Below, piece by piece: positions 1 through 6,260 of a stretch of DNA of 8,896 nt. Positions within the stretch are counted from its first letter, which is position 1. The number at the start of each line of letters is the position of its first letter. The translations under genes were made by a program, and so were the position numbers. The DNA lies in NCBI GenBank assembly GCA_023253575.1, contig JALRGB010000176.1:1-8896 (forward strand), written 5' to 3'. The notes under the pieces are model-generated. The model did not search any database. It saw only the letters and a program-made list of their open reading frames with translations, and was not told the DNA's origin. This DNA comes from Verrucomicrobiales bacterium. Its GTDB lineage: Bacteria; Verrucomicrobiota; Verrucomicrobiia; Verrucomicrobiales; V1-33.

Positions 1-1
1 A

Positions 2-214
2 AAAAACCGGGAACATCTCAAAACACTGGTGACAGAGAATTTTCAGATCTTACAGAATCCGAAAATTGACGCAGAGAAGTATAAAGAAGCCATGAAGTTT
101 CGCCGCTTCATGCTCCGCGGACTTTACAAGACAAAGTTAGAGTGGTCTCTCGTTACTCTGAGTTATAACGTCAAGAGAATCTTTCATATTCAGGCTGCAC
201 TGAAACTGACATGA
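2..214 (+). CDS. Transposase C-terminal fragment (DDE family, IS1182-like tail), 5' end outside window
   Basis: This frame is open from the first bases of the window and stops with TGA at 212-214, so only the last 70 residues of a longer protein are visible. The tail reads FRRFMLRGLYKTKLEW, followed by SLVTLSYNVKRIF. This resembles the ending of IS1182-like and related DDE transposases, where an FRRF-LRGL-K-EW stretch followed by a hydrophobic YN-KR helix comes after the last catalytic acidic residue. The Glu of the DDE triad should lie in or just before this piece. I cannot place it with certainty, so I cannot tell whether the element is intact. A GTG at 29 could serve as a start, but the open frame continues upstream of it and it is probably internal. 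The codons are less GC-rich than those of the genes downstream, as expected for an acquired insertion sequence. The family assignment is from memory of the motif and is moderately sure; the truncation is an effect of the window edge. Confidence 0.65.
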   Translation, partial: KNREHLKTLVTENFQILQNPKIDAEKYKEAMKFRRFMLRGLYKTKLEWSLVTLSYNVKRIFHIQAALKLT

Positions 215-237
215 GGAGGGGCGACCATGCCCTCTCC
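215..237 (+). other. GC-rich stem-loop directly after the transposase stop codon
   Basis: Bases 215-222 (GGAGGGGC) pair with 229-237 (GCCCTCTCC), giving eight base pairs with one bulged T and a six-base loop. The stem begins at the first base after the transposase TGA. No T-tract follows, so it is not a standard intrinsic terminator. It could end or protect the transposase message, or be part of the right end of the insertion sequence. The pairing is seen; the role is inferred. Confidence 0.4.
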
Positions 238-477
238 AGTCTCATCAGGCGAATTAGGAGTCCCCCTGAACTAACATCTCCGCGGCCAACTCCCTCCCCC
301 TTCAACCCCTCGACTTCAGAACGCAAAACTGATCCCCAAAAGCTTTCCTGCTTTCGTCAGTCACGCCGGTTCCAATCTTGCTCCTTGGAGAAAGCCCGAC
401 AGGCTGCTAGGCCGAGGAAGACTGAGCCGTCTGATCGGAGCGATCCCATGCCTGATAGATGGCCTCGCTTCGAGCGT

Positions 478-504
478 CCGACGACGAGATCGATAGGTCG
501 TCGG
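478..504. repeat. Perfect 8-bp inverted repeat, 11-base loop
   Basis: CCGACGAC at 478-485 is the exact reverse complement of GTCGTCGG at 497-504, separated by GAGATCGATAG. No T-run follows, so it is unlikely to be an intrinsic terminator. It lies in gene-free DNA about 180 bases before the solenoid gene. It could be a protein-binding site, a structured RNA element or part of an insertion-sequence end. In GC-rich DNA an 8-bp stem can also occur by chance. Confidence 0.4.
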
Positions 505-629
505 CAGGAGGGTGCTTTAAATGTTAATCCTTGGTTAACGCGCATCAGCGAGTCGCGGAGGCCGCCCGGCTGACCGTTCCCTCTCCGTGAGTAAAGGCAC
601 GACAGGCACCGAAAAATTCAGAAAAAACC

Positions 630-660
630 TTGCCTGGTATCAGAATTTTCTGGTACTAAT
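630..660 (+). promoter_or_regulatory. Weak candidate promoter for the solenoid gene
   Basis: A -35-like TTGCCT (630-635, four of six matches to TTGACA) is followed by ACTAAT (655-660, four of six matches to TATAAT) with a long 19-base spacer. It sits in the only clearly AT-rich patch of the upstream region, and a transcript starting near 667 would give a leader of about 20 bases before the ATG at 687. This suits a short leader without an obvious Shine-Dalgarno site. The match is weak and the spacing is not optimal. Confidence 0.2.
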
Positions 661-686
661 CGTTAGGGCATTCGCCCGTCGCTCCC

Positions 687-1901
687 ATGAAGCTCCCTAA
701 CATACTGAAAATCAAAGGGGGCAGCCTTCTCCGCCGTTTCCCAATCATGGCCCTCATTGGCTGGTGTGCCTACGCTGGCATGAACAATGGCGAAAAGGCG
801 GTTGGCTGGATAGAGTTTACCAAGCGCGATTATGATGCGGCCGCCGAGCACTTTGCCAGTGCCGGCGATCAGCGAGGACTGGGGATGGTGGCATTAGCGC
901 GGAAGCGCTTGGACGACGCCGAGCGAGCCTTCGCGGCCGTGGGGGATCAGCGGGGTCTTGGTTTGGTTGCGCATCACCGGAAGAATTTCGCGCAGGCGCT
1001 GAACCATTTTGAGCAGGCGGGGGACGATTCCGGACGGGGGCTGGCCTACCTGGGGCTGCGCCGGCTGGATGAGGCCACCGAGGCGTTCGCGAAGGCGAAT
1101 GACTGGAGCGGATTGGGCTTGGTGGCGCTGAGCCGCAAGGATGTCCCCACCGCAAGAGCTGCATTCGCGAAGGTGAACGACCACCGCGGTCTCGGGCTCT
1201 GTGCCTTGGAAGAAGAGGACTTTGCCACCGCAGCGGCCGAGTTTACGTCGATTGCGGATCAGGAAGGTCTTTGTCTGCTGGCCCTGAAACAAGGGCTGCT
1301 GGATGAAGCCTTGCGACTCGCCCGGGAGCCGAACGACGCGTCCCTTCAGGGTATGGTCTATCTGGCCATGGGCGACCTTCCGGCCGCCGAGCGTTCTTTT
1401 GCGGCAGCCAATGACGCCAATGGGCTTGGTGACGTGTATTCCGCTGGTCGTCGATTCGCGGAAGCTCGGGCCGCCTTCGAACAGTCGCATAATCCGGTCA
1501 AAGTCATTCAGTCATATCGGAATGACTTTACGCTGGGCGAAGAAGGAGAAATGTCGCGACATGCCCAGGCCATCGCTTACGGCCTGAAAGCCGCGGCCGA
1601 CGGCCGCATGCCGGCTGAATGCCTCTGCGAAGTGGCCGATGCCCAATACCACGCCGGCCAGCCTGAAGCCGCATTAGCCACGCTGGAGCAAGCTGCCCGA
1701 TACCCCGGCGCCGCTTCGGAAGCCGCCCTCCGTCGGGGGCGCATCCTCTTTTACCAACGGCAATACCAGGCCGCCCGAGACGCCTTCGCCTCGGTGAAAC
1801 CGGGTGAGGTCAGCGCCATCGCCTACCGCGCCGCCACCGAATCGCTTGAAGTCCTGGATCGCTACCGGGACCTGAACCTGGTCTCGGCACCTGGGTTTTA
1901 A
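687..1901 (+). CDS. Alpha-solenoid repeat protein: nine 26-residue repeats plus C-terminal TPRs
   Basis: The 404-residue protein is probably a helical scaffold for protein-protein contacts; no enzymatic motif is visible. Residues 1-33 have a basic start and a modest hydrophobic stretch (about 18-32), which could be a signal anchor or uncleaved signal but is weak. Residues 34-267 are nine back-to-back repeats of exactly 26 residues, with a consensus like [G/N]D--GLGLVAL-R-D---A--AFA-A: two short helices with conserved small residues. Residues about 309-375 look like two ordinary 34-residue TPRs, and a helical tail follows. The period is clearly shorter than TPR, Sel1 or PPR units. An in-frame TAA at 657-659 leaves ATG 687 as the only ATG start. 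No Shine-Dalgarno site is visible. The RHS gene follows after 124 bases on the same strand, so co-transcription is possible. The fold class is fairly sure; the role is unknown. Confidence 0.85.
   Translation: MKLPNILKIKGGSLLRRFPIMALIGWCAYAGMNNGEKAVGWIEFTKRDYDAAAEHFASAGDQRGLGMVALARKRLDDAERAFAAVGDQRGLGLVAHHRKNFAQALNHFEQAGDDSGRGLAYLGLRRLDEATEAFAKANDWSGLGLVALSRKDVPTARAAFAKVNDHRGLGLCALEEEDFATAAAEFTSIADQEGLCLLALKQGLLDEALRLAREPNDASLQGMVYLAMGDLPAAERSFAAANDANGLGDVYSAGRRFAEARAAFEQSHNPVKVIQSYRNDFTLGEEGEMSRHAQAIAYGLKAAADGRMPAECLCEVADAQYHAGQPEAALATLEQAARYPGAASEAALRRGRILFYQRQYQAARDAFASVKPGEVSAIAYRAATESLEVLDRYRDLNLVSAPGF
786..1487 (+). repeat. Nine in-frame 78-bp coding repeats (26 residues each)
   Basis: Repeat units begin at codons 34, 60, 86, 112, 138, 164, 190, 216 and 242 of the solenoid gene with no insertion or deletion between them. 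Most units begin [G/N]D followed by a GLG-like triplet and end with an aromatic residue four positions before the unit boundary (for example RAFAAV, NHFEQA, EAFAKA, AAFAKV). The first unit and units seven and eight are the most degenerate. The nucleotide copies are much more diverged than the protein pattern, so the array is old and kept by selection on the protein rather than recently amplified. Confidence 0.85.
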
Positions 1902-1924
1902 CGCCGCGCGCTCAGGGCTCACGG

Positions 1925-1940
1925 GACCGCGCCAGCGGTC
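1925..1940 (+). other. GC-rich hairpin between the solenoid gene and the RHS gene
   Basis: GACCGC (1925-1930) pairs perfectly with GCGGTC (1935-1940) around a GCCA loop. It begins 24 bases after the solenoid stop. There is no T-tract, so it is a poor candidate for an intrinsic terminator and more consistent with read-through or a processing structure. The rest of the 124-base spacer is C-rich and has no evident promoter or ribosome binding site. Confidence 0.35.
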
Positions 1941-2025
1941 ATCCTGCCATAGGCCCTGCACGCCTGACCTGCCGTCCGTCCCGTTGTCCGTCACCAATCC
2001 ATTACCGCTAACCCGCCCCGCCCAC

Positions 2026-5000
2026 ATGTTCGGCTCCCGTCTTCTTCCCTATCTGCTCGCGCTCGCGCCGGCGGCTGTTCTGGCCAATAGCGCGCCCGAA
2101 AAGGGCCCGCCGGCCCAATTCCAGCCGAGTACCGCCAACATGGTCCCCGCTCCGCCCACCTGTCCTACAGGCCGGTGTCCAGAACCGGTCGACCCGGTCA
2201 TTCTCAGTGGCGGAAAACTCTATTATCCCATGGTGGACGTAATCATTCCTGGGCGCGGGCGTGCGCATGAGCTGAACCTGCGCTTCTTCCGAGGCTACTC
2301 CAGCCAGGACAATACAGTCGGTGTACTCGGTAAGGGGTGGACCACGAGCCTCGACATCCATCTGGGCAATGCGGGAGGCACCACTCCCTATTTCCGCAGC
2401 GATTCAGGCAATGAAATGTTTTTTACCCAGGGAACGATCACCTTTCACGACGGCCACGTCGGCGCCGGCTGGCAGGATCAGGGATGGACGTTGGAGGCGG
2501 TCAGCGGCGGTGACTTCGAGATGTGCGAAAAATTTGGCTGGAAGTACCGGTTCACCTCGACCGGCCAGCTCCGGTACATCGAGGATCCGCTCGGTCACCG
2601 CCTGACATACAGCCGCAATGGGCTGGGCCAGGTGACGAGCATCACGGACGCCTCGAGCCGGTCGCTCTTCTTCACCTATGACAACGGGGGCAGGCTCTCG
2701 AGCATGACGGACCCGTTGGGTCGCGTCTGGGGATTCGGCTACCACCCGGCGGGTGTGTGGGGCGCCGGGATGTTAGCCGGCGTCGCAGGCCCGGCGCCGC
2801 TAAACCTGACGGAATATTATTATTATGCCGCCGACGGCAACATGGTCAGTCTGAAAAACCCGCGGGGGAACGTCACCACGTACCAGTATGACGCCGCCAT
2901 GGATCGGGTCACCCGCATGACGCATCCGAACGGGCAGTTCGTGCAATTTGCATACAACAACTTCCTTGGCGTTTCCGCCATGACCGACGAGGACGGCAAG
3001 GTCTGGCAGTATGAATACGCCGGCCCTGGCCTCGTCACCAACATCATTGACCCGCTCAACGCCGTGCACCACTATGCCTACAATAGTTCGCACGAGCTGA
3101 CCGAGTATCGCGGTCCGCTGTACGACCCAGTCAACGCACCGAACCGCAAGATTTCCTACACCTGGAACAATCACAATCTCACGCAAATCGTTGACGAAAC
3201 GGGCACCATCAAGGAGTTCACCTACCACGCGACGAACCACGAAATCATCAGCGAAAAAATCGACGTGGGAGGCGCGTGGCGGACGTTCACCCTGACCAAG
3301 GACGCGACGCGGCGGATTACCAAGGCGACCGACGCGATGAGCGAGGAGACGACCTACACGTATGACCCGACGATCGGCTTGGTCAAAACCGCCACGGACC
3401 GGCGTGGCAAGGTGACCACGCTCAATTACGACACCCACGGTAATATGACCAGCGTTGTGGACGCCAACAATCAGACATGGTCCATGACGTACGACACTGT
3501 AGGCCGCCTGCTCACGAGGACATCCCCGATTGCCGGCACCACCGTGACCTACACGTACGATGTGGAGGATCGCATCACACGCGTAACCGACGCGGCGGGC
3601 AAGTTCTGGGACTTCACGTACGACGCCATGGACAACCTGCTGACCGAAAAAACCCCGCTGGCAAGCACGACGACGACGTACACATACGATTCCCGCGACC
3701 GCCGAATCACCGAAACCGATCCCTTGAACAATACGACGAGCTATGCCTATAATGGGCGCAGCCTCGTCACCTCCATCACCGACCCTGCCAGCCGTGTGAC
3801 CACGTTCGAATACGACAACGCCAGGCGCCGCACCAAGATCACACAGCCTCCCGCCGCGGCCGGAGGCGCCTCCATCGTGACGGAATTTATCTATAATCTG
3901 GCCGGCGAACTGACCAGCGTGAAGGACGCGAAGAACCAGGTCACACAGTTTTCCTGGGAGCCGGCGACCCGCACTGCAACCACCACTTTCCCCGATAATC
4001 CGACGGAGATCACTGAATACAATGAAGCCGGGGAAGCGGTCGAATTCACCAATCGCTCAGGTCAGGTTCAGACCCGCACCTACAACGCCAACGGCTGGAT
4101 GACTGCAAAAAACTGCCCGACGTGCGGCGCCTCGTTCACGTACAACAAGGAGGGGAACTTAACCCAAGTCGTGGATGCGAATACGGGCACGTACACCTGG
4201 ACTTACGACAACCGCAATCAGGTGCTCACCTCGGTGCAGCCGGGCGGCACGACCGGTGGATCGAAGACAATTTCGTATACGTACGACAATGCTGGCCGGC
4301 CGCTCACCCTGACGTATCCGGACGGGACCACGATCACTTATACGCATAACAGCCGGGACCTCGTCACCAACATTCAGTCGAGCGCCTTGGGCGGGTTCGC
4401 TTTTTCCTATGACGACGCGCAGCGTCGCACCGGTTTGACGTTCCCGAACAACCACACCGGCGCCTACACTTACGACAATGCCAGCCGCCCGACCGGCCTC
4501 ACGTGGAACACGAATGCTCCCGCCCTCATCGCGTCCCAGTCGCTCACCTGGAACAACGTCGGAAACATCACGTCGATCAGCGCCACCAACGGCCTGAGCG
4601 GCACGCGGAACTACACGTACGACCAGATCAACCGCTTGACCGCCCGTACGACCACAGGGGCGCTCAACAGCACCCACCCGGCCCTCACCTGGAATCTGGA
4701 TGCCGTCGGCAACCGCACGTCGATCGTGCTCAATGGAACCACCACGACCTATTCGCTTAACTCGACCCAACTCAACCAATATTCCACGGTCGGGGGATCG
4801 AGCCTGACATGGGACACCCGCGGCAACCTGCTCACCGACGGCACCCGCACGCTCACCTACGACGCCGACAATCGCCTCGCCACCGCGGCCGCGAGCGGCA
4901 CCACCGCCACTTACACCTACGACTTCGCCCACCGTCTGGCACGGCGGTCCCAAACCGGCGGCGGTGAAATCCGGTATCTGTACGATCAGAACTGGAACGT

Positions 5001-5733
5001 CATCGCCACCATCGCGGGTACCAATGGCGCCCTCCTCCAGAAATGGATTCACGGGCCATCGGTCGACGAAGTCCTTGCCCAAGTCGGCTCCACCAGCGCC
5101 ACCACCTACTACCTCACCAAGGACCACCTCGGCTCCACTACCGCCTTGGTCAGCGCCCAGACCAACACCGTCAGCGAACGTTACACCTACGACGAATTCG
5201 GCGCCGTCCAGGTCTGGAACTCAAGCAACCAGCCCGTCTCCACCGCCCCGCTCACCCGTTACCTCTTCACCGGGCGCGAATACGACAGCACGGTCGGCCT
5301 CTACCACTATAGACATCGGTGGTACCATCCTGGGCTGGGCCGGTTCATATCCCCTGATCCGCTTGGTGTCTTAGAGACTGTCAATCTCTATACCTATGTG
5401 TCTAGTTCGCCGCTAACAATTCTCGATCCATCCGGCCTTAGTGATTGGGAATGGAATAAATGGGATTTTCTTCCGCCTAGATTCATAGTTCATTTTGTAT
5501 ATGATGTGGAGTATGCGATTGTTAGTGCCTGCTATTCGATCAAAAATCTCACAAATGCACTGGATCAGGCCGCTGACGGTAACAGCCCAGGAATCACAGT
5601 TCCGCTGCTGTGCGATGCGGCTAATGTAGCTACTAACGTGCCTGGCACGTCGATGACCTTACCTGCCCCGACCACACTGGGCGAAGCAGTAATATCAGCA
5701 GGTTCTACAGTTATTTCAAATGCTCCTCAGTAA
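2026..5733 (+). CDS. Secreted RHS/YD-repeat protein with polymorphic C-terminal tail
   Basis: This 1235-residue protein has the layout of an RHS polymorphic toxin carrier. Residues 1-20 form a Sec signal peptide: FGSRLLPY, a Leu/Ala-rich core, and a likely cut after AVLA. Residues about 55-115 resemble the N-terminal domain common in RHS proteins (SGGKLYYP, VIIPGRGR, LGKGW). From about 185 to 1090 there are roughly thirty YD repeats with YTYD-x-x-GR and TDPL motifs; in this family these wrap into a shell. The conserved core end follows (KDHLGSTTALVS, YDEFGAVQVW, FTGREYDS, LYHYRHRWY, GRFISPDPLG), then DPSGL at 1134-1138 and a 97-residue unique tail. ATG 2026 is preferred over TTG 1984, 14 codons upstream, because the signal peptide begins there; neither has a Shine-Dalgarno site. 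The stop overlaps the next start. No type VI secretion gene is in view, so export by Sec is inferred. Codon use shifts near 5308. Toxicity is an inference. Confidence 0.95.
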   Translation: MFGSRLLPYLLALAPAAVLANSAPEKGPPAQFQPSTANMVPAPPTCPTGRCPEPVDPVILSGGKLYYPMVDVIIPGRGRAHELNLRFFRGYSSQDNTVGVLGKGWTTSLDIHLGNAGGTTPYFRSDSGNEMFFTQGTITFHDGHVGAGWQDQGWTLEAVSGGDFEMCEKFGWKYRFTSTGQLRYIEDPLGHRLTYSRNGLGQVTSITDASSRSLFFTYDNGGRLSSMTDPLGRVWGFGYHPAGVWGAGMLAGVAGPAPLNLTEYYYYAADGNMVSLKNPRGNVTTYQYDAAMDRVTRMTHPNGQFVQFAYNNFLGVSAMTDEDGKVWQYEYAGPGLVTNIIDPLNAVHHYAYNSSHELTEYRGPLYDPVNAPNRKISYTWNNHNLTQIVDETGTIKEFTYHATNHEIISEKIDVGGAWRTFTLTKDATRRITKATDAMSEETTYTYDPTIGLVKTATDRRGKVTTLNYDTHGNMTSVVDANNQTWSMTYDTVGRLLTRTSPIAGTTVTYTYDVEDRITRVTDAAGKFWDFTYDAMDNLLTEKTPLASTTTTYTYDSRDRRITETDPLNNTTSYAYNGRSLVTSITDPASRVTTFEYDNARRRTKITQPPAAAGGASIVTEFIYNLAGELTSVKDAKNQVTQFSWEPATRTATTTFPDNPTEITEYNEAGEAVEFTNRSGQVQTRTYNANGWMTAKNCPTCGASFTYNKEGNLTQVVDANTGTYTWTYDNRNQVLTSVQPGGTTGGSKTISYTYDNAGRPLTLTYPDGTTITYTHNSRDLVTNIQSSALGGFAFSYDDAQRRTGLTFPNNHTGAYTYDNASRPTGLTWNTNAPALIASQSLTWNNVGNITSISATNGLSGTRNYTYDQINRLTARTTTGALNSTHPALTWNLDAVGNRTSIVLNGTTTTYSLNSTQLNQYSTVGGSSLTWDTRGNLLTDGTRTLTYDADNRLATAAASGTTATYTYDFAHRLARRSQTGGGEIRYLYDQNWNVIATIAGTNGALLQKWIHGPSVDEVLAQVGSTSATTYYLTKDHLGSTTALVSAQTNTVSERYTYDEFGAVQVWNSSNQPVSTAPLTRYLFTGREYDSTVGLYHYRHRWYHPGLGRFISPDPLGVLETVNLYTYVSSSPLTILDPSGLSDWEWNKWDFLPPRFIVHFVYDVEYAIVSACYSIKNLTNALDQAADGNSPGITVPLLCDAANVATNVPGTSMTLPAPTTLGEAVISAGSTVISNAPQ
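5356..5439 (+). other. Paired DPLGV/DPSGL autocleavage-type motif of the RHS core
   Basis: Asp1111 begins DPLGV and Asp1134 begins DPSGL, with exactly 18 residues between the two five-residue motifs. In studied RHS proteins this DPxGL-(18)-DPxGL arrangement forms an aspartyl-protease-like site that cuts after the second motif and frees the C-terminal toxin inside the shell. The second motif matches fully; the first ends in Val rather than Leu. Cleavage would fall between Leu1138 and Ser1139. The motif and spacing are seen; activity here is inferred. Confidence 0.7.
5440..5730 (+). other. Unique 97-residue C-terminal tail of the RHS protein, candidate effector domain
   Basis: Residues 1139-1235 follow the predicted cleavage point. 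The tail starts with a Trp-rich stretch (SDWEWNKWDF), continues with a hydrophobic and aromatic segment at about 1153-1172 (FIVHFVYD, AIVSACYS), then a short polar part (NALDQAADGN) and a Ser/Thr/Ala/Pro-rich end. I do not see an HNH, ADP-ribosyltransferase, deaminase or metallopeptidase motif. The hydrophobic stretch, together with a membrane protein as its neighbour, would suit a membrane-acting toxin. It could also be a degenerate or inactive tail. Base composition is less GC-rich than the rest of the gene. Confidence 0.55.
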
Positions 5734-6176
5734 TGAACATGGACAATCAAAATCCTTCTGGATTCGCTCAGCTAGAGCCTGAAACTACCAGGAGTACAAT
5801 GGCTTCACATCTAGCGAGGTGCGCAATGATTTTTATTGCATGCGTGTCGCTGTTTCCATATGGATTCTTCATTGTGCAAGCCTTAAGACAAACAATTGGT
5901 TGGTCTAAAGCGTTGCTGAATACTTGTGTGCTACTTCTAGCCCACGTGACTGCATGTTCTGTTATATTAATGTCATATAATGGATATCCATTAATGGTCC
6001 ACAAAGCAGGATTTATTTTGGCGGCGATGACTATTTGGTTAGGGTATGATTGGCAGACTAAATCGATGACAAGTTCTAATGGCTATGCCGATTGGCAGAG
6101 AGCTCTGAGGTGGATCGGTGTCTTCTTAAAGATTCTGGCGATTGGGGCAGTTCTTATACAATTTGGAGGGCATTGA
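5733..6176 (+). CDS. Small four-helix membrane protein, candidate immunity protein
   Basis: The 147-residue product belongs to no family I recognise. After a polar N-terminus of about 28 residues it shows four hydrophobic segments: about 29-51 (MIFIACVSLFPYGFFIV), 61-81 (LLNTCVLLLA, SVILM), 91-105 (AGFILAAMTIWLG) and 127-144 (WIGVFLKILAIGAVLIQF), so it should be an inner-membrane protein. Its ATG shares one base with the TAA stop of the RHS gene, which strongly suggests translational coupling. No Shine-Dalgarno site precedes it, and a second ATG at 5739 gives a product two residues shorter. A gene placed directly after an RHS variable tail is, by family precedent, usually the cognate immunity gene; a membrane-embedded immunity protein would fit a toxin acting on the inner membrane. 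The low GC matches the RHS tail. The gene is likely real; its role is inference. Confidence 0.8.
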   Translation: MNMDNQNPSGFAQLEPETTRSTMASHLARCAMIFIACVSLFPYGFFIVQALRQTIGWSKALLNTCVLLLAHVTACSVILMSYNGYPLMVHKAGFILAAMTIWLGYDWQTKSMTSSNGYADWQRALRWIGVFLKILAIGAVLIQFGGH

Positions 6177-6260
6177 AGGGGCTTAATTTAATACGGCGAG
6201 TGCTAGAACTGGAATTGCCTCAGAGCCCGTGATTGTAGTGTTTTAGTAGGATCTTTAAAT
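6177..6260. other. Short AT-rich spacer before the glycosyltransferase gene
   Basis: This 84-base spacer has no clear hairpin-plus-T-run terminator and no convincing promoter. A TTGCCT at 6215-6220 resembles a -35 box, but no good -10 stands at the right distance. Its composition matches the membrane-protein gene rather than the glycosyltransferase, so it probably belongs to the same inserted cassette. Confidence 0.4.
6248..6251 (+). promoter_or_regulatory. Ribosome binding site of the glycosyltransferase gene
   Basis: AGGA at 6248-6251, within TAGTAGGA, lies nine bases before ATG 6261. It is the only reasonable Shine-Dalgarno match before any gene in this window and supports the chosen start. 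Confidence 0.5.

Larger units (their letters stand above)
215..686. other. Gene-free stretch between the transposase remnant and the solenoid gene
   Basis: I see no credible gene here. The longest + frame (211-573) is rich in Arg, Pro and Ser, has no domain-like pattern and overlaps the transposase stop; it looks like a chance frame. The stretch should contain the right terminal inverted repeat of the insertion sequence. That repeat cannot be identified because the left end is outside the window. It holds a stem-loop at 215-237, an inverted repeat at 478-504, a small GTTAA/TTAAC inverted repeat at 523-539, and an AT-rich zone at about 611-660 that is promoter-like for the gene starting at 687. 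Confidence 0.6.
5308..6260. other. Segment of foreign-looking composition spanning RHS tail, membrane gene and spacer
   Basis: From about 5308 the third codon positions change from mostly C/G to many A/T, AGA arginine codons appear (TAT AGA CAT; CCT AGA TTC), and ordinary AT-rich words occur. This lasts through 5733-6176 and the spacer to about 6260, after which the GC-rich style returns. The left limit lies inside the conserved RHS core, before the DPLGV motif. It reads as one exchanged cassette. The edges are judged by eye and may be off by some tens of bases. Confidence 0.6.

Noticed and set aside
211..573. 120-codon + frame overlapping the transposase stop
   Set aside because: Arg/Pro/Ser-rich low-complexity product, no motif and no codon pattern like the neighbouring genes; lies where an insertion-sequence end is expected.
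894..1490. 198-codon antisense frame inside the solenoid gene
   Set aside because: Mirrors the repetitive GC-rich gene on the other strand; no domain logic of its own.
1984..2025. Upstream TTG start for the RHS protein
   Set aside because: It would place 14 extra residues before a well-formed signal peptide that begins at ATG 2026.
1902..2025. Intrinsic terminator between solenoid and RHS genes
   Set aside because: A hairpin is present at 1925-1940 but no T-tract follows.
2800..3438. 212-codon antisense frame in the RHS gene
   Set aside because: Shadow of the YD repeats; Val/Arg/Gly-rich, with no recognisable motif.
4159..5127. 322-codon antisense frame in the RHS gene
   Set aside because: Long only because the repeated Thr/Tyr/Asp codons of the RHS strand give no stops on the reverse; the product is Val/Gly/Arg-rich and motif-free.
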